Below, piece after piece: positions 46,552 to 55,929 of a stretch of 64,000 nt of DNA (its first letter is position 1; each line of letters begins with the position of its first letter). This DNA comes from Sequoia sempervirens (Eukaryota; Streptophyta; Pinopsida; Cupressales; Cupressaceae). Made by a program: the position numbers and the translations under genes. Location of the stretch: contig VDFB02270651.1 of assembly GCA_007258455.2 (NCBI GenBank), positions 695,706,694 through 695,770,693 of the forward strand, given 5' to 3'. The notes under the pieces were generated by a model. It had not been told where the DNA came from, ran no database searches, and saw only the letters and a list, made by a program, of their open reading frames with translations.

Positions 46552-46568
46552 CATTACGCGCTCGCGTT
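46552..46568 (+). promoter_or_regulatory. Third copy of the CpG-rich motif
   Basis: CATTACGCGCTCGCGTT differs from CATAACGCGTTCGCGTT at two positions and lies about 60 bp before the ATG, probably in or near the 5' untranslated region. Confidence 0.6.
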
Positions 46569-46625
46569 GTTGGGGAGGTGATTTCTTCACATTTCATCAA
46601 CTTTAGTTGGATTTTCTTCACAAAT

Positions 46626-49600
46626 ATGGCACCACAACGACGAAGAGATGCAAGAGGTAAGTTTTGTTTGGTATTTTTTATGATTTTTTTTGTTTTAAAT
46701 TGATTTTGTTTGTTTTAGTTTAGAAATGAATGATTTTTTTTGAATTTGTAGGAAATCCTCAACAAGAGGAGAAAAATCCTCAACCAAATCAACCTCAACA
46801 AAATCAACCTCCCCCACCATTCTCTCAATACCCTCCTGGCACTCAAGAAAATTTGAGGAGTGAAATTGAAAACAATAGAAAAGAAGTCGAGGATCTTATT
46901 AGTAGGTTGAGTGATCAAAATTCTTCAACCACAGAAAGAATACATCTAGCAGATTCATTAAAGGATTTGTTAAAAAATGTAGATGCAATTACCCAACAAA
47001 TATTTGGATGGCAAAATAGGAGGGAAACATCGAGGGCATATTATGCAAACAAATTATCATATAAACAAGTAAAAGATTTAAAGATTACTAAAGGTGATTT
47101 GTGCTCTCTATTCACTGACCCTAAAACAAATCAAAATCTCACCCTCAATACAAAGAGGTTTCCTATTCATTGGTACCACCACCAAGAGATTAGGAACCAT
47201 TTTTATGACAGATGGTATATGGTCTTTGATTACCCACTGTGCAATAACTGTGAAGTCCCCCAATATTTTCTTAGGAAATTATACTGTGAGTTTGTGTTGA
47301 ACCAAATCCTGAATTATTTTGATATGAGGGAGTTTCAAGGGAGAGGTGGGGGGTCAGCACAGGATAGGCCTGGTGCACAGCCAGATCCTACACGACAGGG
47401 GAGACGACATCTCACTAGGCACCCTCCTAAGCAGATTGTGATGCCTGCAGTTGCAAAGGAGAGTGCTGATGTAGAGACTTTGCAGGTGATCACATCCTTG
47501 ACTCAGAGTGTCATCCACCACACTAGCCCAATTGTACAGCACAATCCAGGGGAGTCTTTAGGTGGTGGCCTTCGAGGCCATGTGTGTCGATCTTGTGGAG
47601 CCACTTGTTCGTATGACCCTACTGGCCCTCAGGAGGGTGCTATGCAGCCTGATCCGTATGCTTCTACGCAGCCTAATCTGTATGCATCTATGGGGATGGA
47701 GAGGGCAGCTGACATTCTGCATGATGCATATGGTATTGACAATCAGGTAAAATTCAACATGTTCATTGAATTTAGTTTATTAAATTTCGATTGTGAAATG
47801 CAAGATTAACTAATTTAGTTTTATTATTTTAATAAAATTGCAGGGTCATAGCGTTGAGCCTAGATATACTAGTCATCATCCTATTTATTTTTGCAGTACA
47901 CCTATCAGTGGGGTATGTAAAGTTAGTAAACAATTCTAAATTTAGTACACATGTGTTAATAGCATTGTTTTACGAATGGTATTTTAATATGTGATTTTGG
48001 ATGTTGAACAGGGTACTGTCGAAGGATTCAAGGGAACACTTTCAAGTGTGAGTAGATTTACTCAAACATTCACGGAGGTAATATAGAATAAAGAGAACTT
48101 AACAAATGAATTATAAGTTTAATCTAGATTTGTGTATATTTAGTCATAAGAGTATATGGGTTCACTAGGTTATTATTCAAGCTTTTAAGAATCATCCTAC
48201 TATGATTGTTTGTCTTAGAATTCCTACACTAGCAAGCTATATATAATAAAAATTTAACATGGAATTGAAAAGGTAGAGCTACATTCTACTCCATCCTATA
48301 TAATTTTTTGTGATGTCAACGTAACCAAGAATAAGACTATGGATGTCCTACACATGATGTCAATGTAACCAAAAATAAAACTTCTATCCTCGACCCTATC
48401 TATCAGCCACTTGACTCCTTCAATATCTCCTAGATGCTTGGAGATGCTTAAGACTAGGTCAAAATACCCTATATTCTCTTCATTTGTTGCATAGCTCATC
48501 AAGTTTCCCTATATGTTCTCTAACTAATCATGATTGCATGGAAAGAAGTTATAAGTACTCATTAAACTCTCAACTATTGGAGCCTCCTCAAACTTTCCCA
48601 TAGGACGTGGAAAATGCCTAGAAATGATTAAATTCCCTAATAGGGTGTGGGATATCTTTTAGGAAAACATTTGACACTAATTTGATCCATTGAATTCTTC
48701 TTCATTCTTATATATTCCTCAAATATACCTTGCAATACCCCTATCATACCTAAATCTACTACATTCATGTCCTTGTTAGCTAGCATGTAGGTGATATAGT
48801 ATGGTCCATGAATTTTTATGTCTTCTTTTTTCATTTTTCTATACAGTCCTCTTTTATCTCACTACTAGGTCCTCACATAAAAAGAAAAGAAAAACATTAC
48901 TTCTTTTTCTCATCTAAGGCCCTAAGGTTTTAAACCCCTTAGATGCAAGGATTCAAAGCACATCAACCATGTGGTACAAATGACTAAATCCCAAAGATGA
49001 TCTGTAGAAATGAAAGAGAACTTGAAAAGGTAGAGAGAGCTACACTGGTGACTCAGGAGAAACTTCAGCTTTCAAAAACAAAGCCAATTAGGCTGGCAGA
49101 CATGTGGACTAGGACAACATTTGGTGGAAGAGGAAGAAAGATGAGTAGAACTCTGGAGGCCCACCATACTATTTTGATATTCAACCATGAGAGCAGAAGA
49201 GAGAGAGCTGATATCATGTATCAAAACATTAAGCATGCATTCTTCCAGCCAATGGATAAGGAGATGATTACTTTTCTTCATTTTCATTTGCATAACCATA
49301 TCACGGCATGGGAACCATGAAGACCAAGGATGTCCAGTTTTATGTGGAGGTAATGGATGTGGTCCAAACTTTAGGAGGGGCAAGAAGGTCAATGTATGAT
49401 CTTGATGAAATTAAGGAAGAACAATAAGAGAGGAACAGGAAAAATAAAATCAATACATAGTTTCAAGGATTTGTCAAGCGAGTAAGAGAGCTATGGGAGC
49501 AACCTCATCTAAAATATTTTGAACTAGAATTTTATATAGCATTTAGAGAGCTTGGTTTTCATGGAGTTCCTTTCAAATCCTCTGCTTTTATTGTTCCTAT

Positions 49601-51420
49601 GGTAAATTTTTTGGTAGAGTTGGTGGAATTACCTTTCTTAGTAATCACTATTACTGAGATTGAGATTGTTAACCTTGAGAGAGTAGGACTTGGGAAAAAG
49701 GGATTTGATATGGCTATTGTTTTCAAATAATTCAAGCGAGATGTACTCCATATGTACGCATTCCTCAATCTTCACTTGATGACATCAAGGAATGGATGAA
49801 CTCCATGGATATAAAGTATTATGAAAGTAGAATGAACTTGAATTGGCAACCAATTTGTAAGACTATTACTAATGATCTAGATAAATTTATTGAAGATGTT
49901 GGTTGGGAATTTTTGAATATGGAAGCTAGTGATTTTGATTCTAATAATTCAGAAGGGTCAGATCAAGGATACGAACCCTCTAATGTAGAAGAGGAATCAT
50001 AATTAGATTTCATACAACCACCATCAAGAGTGTTACAAGCCAATCAACAAGATGGAGGGAATTCTTATATAAGGATAATTTTCAATGTTGCAGGTACCAG
50101 CTTTAATGCCAACTACAATGGCAACATTGAAATTCCCTAGCAGTATTTATGTTAAGAAAATTTCCTTTAGATGCAAGGATTCAAAGCATATCAACTATGT
50201 GGCTTAATTTATATCATAAGTTGTACTATGATGTTCACTATGCATTCCTCTACTCTTTTGATTGTCAAATGTGCCACTGACTTGTCATTGATCACCATCA
50301 TATTCTCCTTTTCATGATTATTTTCTCTATCATCTTTGGTATAAACACTTGACTATTATATTTAACTCAAGTGAGGAAACTTAAAAATCATAATGATAGG
50401 CCAAAGAAAGAATATTCAGTCTTTCCATGGTAAAAGGAGACCTCAATTTAATCACTGTCATCCTCAAAAGGTTAATTCCATTGTCAAACATTTATTGTAT
50501 ATCTTAAACTGTGACAAGCGTTTAATAAGGGTTTTGAAGAATAGGCCCTTGACAAGTTAGCTCCATCATTTTTTATTGCCGTTGTATCTTTATTTAGCTC
50601 TTACTCCATTCCTTGCAACAGTGAGACTTGGATTTTTCATACTTAACTCAATTGGCTACTATCAAAGCTCCTTTTGACTAGATCATCTCTTCTTCTTATA
50701 TTGGTTGTCATATTTTACATTGTGTTTTGATGCTTTTTCGCTTAAAATTTGTCCTAAAGGGTCTTTTTTTTCAATGTGATTGTCCCAGGTTATTGCTTTT
50801 TAAAAAATTGATAATCATATTGTTGCTTACGTTCCATTACACATCATTCAAACTCAAAGCATTACTTCAAATTCGATAACTATTTTTTGATTGAATAATT
50901 TGTTGTTTTATTTTCAGATGTTGGTGACAGAAACACCGCCAAACGTAACAAGGGCAATGGATATTGGTGTTTCTACTGCAATACAATCCTCGATGGCTCT
51001 GATAGGGGAGGTATGAGGCAAATTACTAAATTTCAATTTACATTCGTTGTTATAAATGAACTAGTTCTAGTGAAAAATAAAACCATTATTGATTCATAGT
51101 TTAATTCCAATTTGGATGGTTTATATATAGGGCCTCAGTACGCTGAGTATCGACTTGCAAATATTCCCTCGAGGTATGATCGTCCGGATGGTACATGAAA
51201 GTGATTAAAATTTGTTAAATATATTAATTTTTATAATGTAATTTCTATATATTAATGTCTTTACTTCTTATTGTAACAGTTGAAACTTGACCAAGAGCTA
51301 AATCGTAGGAGGAGCAGCAGGAGCACCCCTCAACAGAAACGAGTGACAGATTTATCGCCATCGGGTCGCCCAGGAAAGGGAAAGAAAATTGTATTTGAAC
51401 CAGAGCATGGAGAGAAATGA
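46626..51420 (+). CDS. Intact seven-exon gene of unknown function (484 codons)
   Basis: Exons read as 46626-46656, 46752-47746, 47844-47912, 48012-48077, 50918-51010, 51131-51190 and 51280-51420. All junctions are GT-AG, the frame stays open, and all introns after the first are phase 0. The start ATG lies 31 bases before a GTAAGT donor; the TGA ends at 51420. The protein starts basic (MAPQRRRDARG), then a Gln/Pro-rich stretch, a predicted coiled coil (about residues 48-90), a Trp/Tyr/Cys-rich part (IHWYHHQEIRNHFYDRWYMV, then NNCEVPQYF), an Arg-rich linker, a CRSCGATCSYD motif, and a basic tail (RPGKGKKIVFEPEHGEK). I recognise no family. It could be a host gene or an accessory protein of a DNA transposon. 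Splice sites are my reading only. Confidence 0.6.
48296..48840 (-). pseudogene. Unrecognised broken reading frame in intron 4
   Basis: The minus strand gives IHGPYYITYMLANKDMNVVD and GVLQGIFEEYIRMKK, then, after stops, MQQMKRI and SKHLGDIEGVKWLIDRVEDR. The protein-like look over more than one frame suggests an old coding sequence, possibly from a retroelement, but I cannot name it. Confidence 0.25.
48939..48974 (+). repeat. 36-bp direct repeat, left copy (flanks SPT16 fragment)
   Basis: TTAGATGCAAGGATTCAAAG continues through CACATCAACCATGTGG. The right copy at 50167-50202 differs at two positions, both C in the left copy and T in the right. Confidence 0.8.
48997..50001 (+). pseudogene. SPT16: SPT16 (FACT complex subunit) fragment, intronless and broken
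   Basis: SPT16 is the large subunit of the FACT histone chaperone. The sequence reads ERATLVTQEKLQLSKTKPIR, TFGGRGRKMSRTLEAH, IMYQNIKHAFFQPMDKEMIT, FHLHNHITAW (49000-49320). Then, with frameshifts, it gives KRVRELWEQPHLKYFELEF, FRELGFHGVPFKSSAFIVP, ITEIEIVNLERVGLG (to about 49700) and finally, in the open segment 49796-50001, EWMNSMDIKYYESRMNLNW, GWEFLNMEASDFDS and SDQGYEPSNVEEES. This is the middle to C-terminal portion of plant SPT16, ending before its acidic tail. No introns, no poly-A tail. It lies on the same strand as the surrounding gene, inside its intron 4. A retrocopy or transposon-carried fragment is likely. Confidence 0.9.
50167..50202 (+). repeat. 36-bp direct repeat, right copy
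   Basis: Matches 48939-48974 at 34 of 36 positions. The pair brackets the SPT16 fragment, with about 20 bp and 165 bp of extra sequence inside. Confidence 0.8.
50835..50880 (+). repeat. Direct repeat of about 45 bp, copy 1
   Basis: CATTACACATCATTCAAACTCAAAGCATTACTTCA resembles 52038-52086 (CATTGCACATCTTTCAAACTCAAAGCATTGATTCA). The two copies flank exons 5-7 of the unknown gene; the second lies just before the assembly gap. Confidence 0.55.
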
Positions 51421-51640
51421 ATTTTGAATGTGGAGCCCTTTGTTGTATGCCTACATGGCAATTTTGTACATATTTTGTATTCGATATATTTGACGTTGTA
51501 TGCCTATATGGCATTCTCGTAAGCCTATATGGCTTTTTTGTAACTATATTTTATACTTATATTGACATATATTGATGTACATGCGTACATGGCTATTTGA
51601 TTAATACAAATCTTTTTTATCGATGGTGTCCATATTTGCA
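51421..51640 (+). other. 3' untranslated region with a short recurrent motif
   Basis: GTATGCCTACATGGCA, GTATGCCTATATGGCA, TAAGCCTATATGGCTT and GCGTACATGGCTAT follow each other within 170 bp of the stop codon. A GATTAATACAAATC stretch at 51598 could serve as a poly-A signal region. Its transcript end cannot be fixed. Confidence 0.4.
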
Positions 51641-52149
51641 TTATAAATTCATGGTTCAATAGATATGAGTTACATGTATTCAAGTGTATACTTTACAACT
51701 TACGCATATGTATACTTTTTGACTTACGTTGGAACATTGAAAAGTGTGAAAATTTGTGTTTGGAAGTCAAACGTAAGCCAATTTTGCAATTCTAAGTTCT
51801 TGCATACTCGATCTTATTCCTTCCTAGCACATATTGTGAATATTTCTCATTTGGTGTAGAAGACAAATTCCTCATTTTTGAACCACTGTTTTCTTGTTTT
51901 CCTTCCACACAGAAAAATGTTCACACTTTTCAGATTGATCAATGATCAATAATGGCTGATTGTAAACACTTGACATTTTTATGTTTTGAACTTTAATTTA
52001 TAATTTTGTAGTTTATATTCATAGCGTTGATTACATTGCATTGCACATCTTTCAAACTCAAAGCATTGATTCACATTGTATAACTAATAACTAGATGCTA
52101 ATAGATGACAAAATTTCAATTACAATATAGTTTTTACAAAGTCAACCTA
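51641..52149. other. No gene seen up to the assembly gap
   Basis: AT-rich. The 64-codon frame at 51665-51859 has no motif. The second copy of the 45-bp direct repeat lies at 52038-52086. No helicase sequence is recognisable here, although helicase starts straight after the gap. Confidence 0.4.
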
Positions 52150-52249
52150 NNNNNNNNNNNNNNNNNNNNNNNNNNNNNNNNNNNNNNNNNNNNNNNNNNN
52201 NNNNNNNNNNNNNNNNNNNNNNNNNNNNNNNNNNNNNNNNNNNNNNNNN
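52150..52249. other. Assembly gap of 100 N
   Basis: Exactly 100 undetermined bases, probably a placeholder of unknown true length. It cuts the PIF1-like helicase on the minus strand. Confidence 0.98.
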
Positions 52250-53460
52250 GAAATAAATATTTCATCTTTTTGTCTCATGGTAGTCACCAATGAATAGCAT
52301 TTTATGTGGTCTTTCCAAAAACTATAAGGCATTAATTCAATTTGAGTAGGCCTATTTTCGAAAACCACAGAGTCAAGGACAGGTTGTGCCTAGTAAAGGT
52401 CACCACAAAATATGGTATCAAGGTTTCCAAAGTATGCTGTAGGCATTTGCATTATGTCTCGTAGTCTTCTATCAATATACTGTAGAAATGTTGAGCCAAC
52501 TAATGATATCTCGTCTATAAGAAGTATGCGCAATTGATCATAGTGCTTTGACATAGTGTCAAGCACTTCAGTGTTCAGAGGCAGGAATTTTGATGTATTA
52601 AAAGGTATGTGAAATGCTGAATGTAATGTGAATCCCCCTATGTTATATGTTGCTTTACCTGTATATGCAGTTAATAAGCCCTTGGGTTTGTCTGGATTAT
52701 TGTCAATAGAATTGCTATACATGCGAATGAGAGCTTGGTAGATGGCTTTTGCTGTAAAAGTCTTTCCTGTTCCAGCTCCCCCAGTCAAAAACAAGTGCAA
52801 TGGATTTTGTGGATTTTTCATCTTTTTTATGAGAACATCCTTAACAATTGCTTGTTGTTCTTTATTTAACATTCATCTTAATTTGTAGTATTCATTGTTA
52901 TCTATAATCTGTGGGTGCTTTGTAATTTCAAATCCATTGGAGTACATGGTATTTGGGTTAGAATGACCTATGTTTGGAAGGTCTATTTGAATGTCATATA
53001 GTTCTTTCTGGGAAAGCTTTGTTTGCATTGGCAGGTCAATGAGCTTTTCATCTTCAAGAGACTGAAGATCATTTATAGCTTTGTCAATGTCACCCCATGC
53101 GGAGTTTTGTGTTGTGGAGGAACTTTGCACTATTTGTTTGAATGGTTTGTCCATGGTACATGTATGCATGTTCCCAAGAGTCAAAGTTTTGTTTGAGTGT
53201 ATGTTCATTAATGGTAAATGGAACATAGAGAACCACTTGCTCTCTACAATGATTCTCTATATCAAAGTGTTTGTTGAAATTGATAAACCGTATCACGTTG
53301 GGTTTGGCCTTTGGTTCAATTGCAGCACCGTATTTGTTGTATCTTGAAACAAATTCTGCAAGACATATGTCCACCAGTGTCTCAAGACGTTTTAAATAGT
53401 AGTCTATAATAGATTTCGCAAGGACGTTTTCTGATTCATCTGGCTCATTGCTCAATTGTT
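52250..53460 (-). pseudogene. PIF1-like helicase of the Helentron, truncated by gap
   Basis: The helicase would unwind the displaced strand during rolling-circle transposition. The open piece 52872-52390 starts LNKEQQAIVKDVLIKKMKN, has Walker A GGAGTGKTFTAKAIY (residues 31-45), the region GKATYNIGGFTLHSAFHIPF and Walker B RILLIDEISLVGS (about residues 114-126). After a stop following FCGDLY it goes on with QPVLDSVVFENRPTQIEL and MRQKDEIFI (motif III onward) until the gap. The remaining motifs are missing. Pieces 53226-52873 and 53455-53090 are the linker between Rep and helicase (DYYLKRLETLVDICLAEFVS, VIRFINFNKHFDIENHCREQ). Confidence 0.88.
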
Positions 53461-53497
53461 TAACAGATTTGAGTATAAATGTGCGATCATTGTCAGA

Positions 53498-54350
53498 TCA
53501 TGTATCAATGAATATACATTTTCTTGAACTGTAATTTAATGGCAATGACAGAACAATATGTGCAGCTTGTTGTGATGACATTTGTTGCAAGTTCAACATG
53601 GCATTTCCAAGTTTACTTACCATTCGTATTGCATAAATATTGTCTTTCTTGTGGTCTGTATGTATCCTTTTGAATGCATATGTCATTGACTTGTCTACTT
53701 TTGCAATATATGAGCTATAGTACATAGCAGCAGCATATGCATTCAAGACAAATTGTGCATCTATATTAGCCTTCCAAAGATCTGGACTTTTCCTTGAAAA
53801 CTATTGTTCCATATTTGTGATGGTTTTCTGTGTAAGAAAAGTGTAGGCCTGTTTAATGTTGAGCTCAAAGCTTCAATGTATTCATTGTCAGTTAAGTTCA
53901 ATTCTTTTAAGAACATTTGAAAATTGAATGTTTTGTCATAGTTTTTTTTTGGAGTTTTGAAAAGATGTCAGTGGCATTTGCAGTTATCGCTTCAGTCTTT
54001 TGGAGTATTGGTAAAAGTATAGTTGACTTTTGCATTGGTGGGAAAGGAAAATTGTACCTACAAAGTTGTTTTCTTGATCTCTTGCATTTCTTTGTATGAT
54101 GGTGTTTGTGTAGCATTGCCAAAGGAAGTTCCAAATTTTCAGTGTCGCAAGTAATATACTTATCAACAAAAGCTATGATGTTCATGTTGTTATTTTCTGT
54201 GTAGATTGGTGCATTTTTAACCCATATGAGAAAATGATCATGTTCGTTTCCTCGATTTTGGAACTCAGTGACTGAGAAGTAATCAATGACATTTCCAAAG
54301 AAAGAGTCATCTGTAAGTATCAATTTTTTTATTGCATTGATTCTATGTTT
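53498..54350 (-). pseudogene. Rep (HUH endonuclease) domain of the Helentron, broken
   Basis: Rep nicks and joins DNA at the transposon ends. The histidine motif is in piece 54323-53907: VTEFQNRGNEHDHFLIWVKN, with H-x-H where HUH nucleases have HUH. CRYNFPFPP near residue 86 is the conserved region after it. After a frameshift, WKANIDAQFVLNAYAAAMYY leads to YYSSYIAK in piece 53746-53498, matching the YxxxYxxK two-tyrosine motif. Then come AIRMVSKLGNAMLNLQQMSS, QQAAHIVLSLPLNYSSRK and CIFID, typical of the end of this domain. All catalytic residues I can check are present even though the frame is broken. Confidence 0.87.
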
Positions 54351-54790
54351 ATAGTAACGTGCACAAGTTATAGGATTGTTTTTTATTAGTTCAAATTTGT
54401 CAACGTATGTTGGCTAATTAGATTCTTGACAGTTTTGTGCTGATTGGTGTAGATTGTGTAGCTCTTGTAATGTTTGAATTAGTGGATCCCAATTTTTCTC
54501 AACACTAGAGAAAGTGATGAAAAATGTCGATGGTCCTAGTTGTCAAATCATAGCAAATACATTTTTCTTAAGTTGTTGTGAATAGTCTGGAGAGATTCTT
54601 ATTCTTTTGAAATCAACATATCCAATATCTGATTTAAGAATTTTTTCTAGGTTTGGTTTGTGTTTAACATCTTTTCGCAAATAGCTTTCACCCTTTTAAC
54701 TGGCCCTTGCGGATTCTTATTGTCATTGTAGACAATACTTGTTGTATTAGTACCTTTATAGCTTTGAAAAAAAGTTTGTTGTATGATATG
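54351..54790 (-). pseudogene. Linker upstream of Rep, heavily broken
   Basis: The minus strand still gives GPVKRVKAICEKMLNTNQT and a tyrosine- and asparagine-rich reading but with shifts and stops every few tens of codons. It should be the N-terminal part of the Helitron_like_N domain. Confidence 0.45.
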
Positions 54791-54794
54791 AAAA

Positions 54795-55700
54795 TCATCT
54801 TTGTGACTGTAAGAGCTCCCAGCGTACTATTTTCTGGTACGTAAATTTTTTTACAATGGCATTATCATGTGGTTTGCCAAAGAATAAAGTTGGGAAATTC
54901 ATTTCTTCAGCATAGATGTCCTTAAATATTCCAATTGGATACTTGTGCTCTGCAGGTGCAATTTCAATAATCTTGTCCTCCATGTTATGGATACTTCTAG
55001 ACTTAGTGAAGCCATGTATCAATGTTTATAATGGGTTTTCATTTTCCATTTCACTGTCTGATTCTATTTCACTTGTATTTTGTGGACTATTGTCTTCATT
55101 TTCTTCAGTGCATTGGATAACTTCTTGCCAACCTTGGTTTATGTGGACTTCATGCATTTTGTATAATGGTGTCCTTGTTAATTGAGTCAAAGCTTGCATG
55201 ATGACATTTGGGCGCACCATGCCTTTTTGAAATGCATTTTTGTATTTTAAGCGTCTTTTCAATGAAACAACAATTGTTTGTGTGTTGTTAATTCATTGTG
55301 GCAATGCTCTTTGTACAATGTTCATGTCAACAGGGACATTTATAATAGAGCCTGTTAGGCCTATTTGAGACCTTTTGAACCCTAGTTCCCAAATCTGTGC
55401 AAATGCAATTCTAAGTGAGACAAGTCATTCTTCTAGATGAGTTAAATTTTTCACATAGCACAATGGTCTATTAGTTCTTATTTTCGGTGGCGTAGCATAC
55501 TTTGGAATAGTGGACTGTTTCAATGCAAAGTAGCATACATGACATATGAAATCTGTGAATGGTAAGGAATCTGATTGTAGTAGCTCATAGTATAATTGTT
55601 TTTGTTTCTCTTTGAATATTCTAATGTCCTTGTTGAAACAGAGCACTTGGCAAATTGCACATGGGTATTTTGGTGTATCTTGTATTGTTGTTCTATAAAT
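54795..55700 (-). pseudogene. Zinc-finger and DUF6570-like region of the Helentron
   Basis: From 55690 downward: CAICQVLCFNKDIRIFKEKQ, then (55646-55425) FTDFICHVCYFALKQSTIPK and TPPKIRTNRPLCYVKNLTHL. The paired CxxC motifs form a zinc-finger-like region. It goes on, after a shift, with LRIAFAQIWELGFKRSQIGL, NVPVDMNIVQRALPQ, and piece 55262-55026 (KRRLKYKNAFQKGMVRPNVI, ALTQLTRTPLYK). This is the conserved N-terminal module found before Rep in many eukaryotic Helitrons. A proline/acidic stretch and piece 55022-54795 follow. Confidence 0.75.
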
Positions 55701-55702
55701 TT

Positions 55703-55925
55703 CTATGGTGTTAATGTTTTTTTTTTCTTTGGACTACTAGGTACACTTTCTTTTTGTTTTTTGTGTCTAATCAAGTTTTTCAGGTGATTAAGTCTTATTG
55801 TTGATTTATGTTTAATATTGTTTGATATGACAAATGGTATCAAATTTTCCTTGTTTTTAGGCAAAGCATGTGACTTGGTCAAGTAAGTATTTTTGTATTG
55901 TGGACGATTTCTGATCAAATTTTTT
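55703..55925 (-). pseudogene. Basic linker between OTU and zinc region
   Basis: Piece 55918-55703 is rich in Lys, Asn and His (PQYKNTYLTKSHALPKNKEN, KNLIRHKKQKESVPSSPKKK), probably disordered and possibly nuclear-localising. It continues the frame of the second OTU copy. Confidence 0.5.
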
Positions 55926-55929
55926 AGTT

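Larger units (their letters stand above)
48078..50917 (+). other. Intron 4 of the unknown gene (2.84 kb), a nested region
   Basis: Donor GGAG|GTAATA and acceptor TTTTCAG|ATG keep phase 0. All other introns here are about 90-120 bp, so this one has been enlarged by insertions: a segment with minus-strand frames (48290-48840), the SPT16 fragment (48997-50001) and unassigned AT-rich sequence to 50917. Confidence 0.55.

Noticed and set aside
46730..47809. The 359-codon open frame as a single-exon gene starting at 46730
   Set aside because: The first eight codons lie in intron 1 and the last 21 read into intron 2; splice sites and an upstream ATG at 46626 give a better model.
53917..54099. Plus-strand frames within the helicase/Rep/OTU region, such as those at 53081, 53917, 54916 and 55596
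   Set aside because: They are shadows of the Helentron coding sequence on the minus strand.
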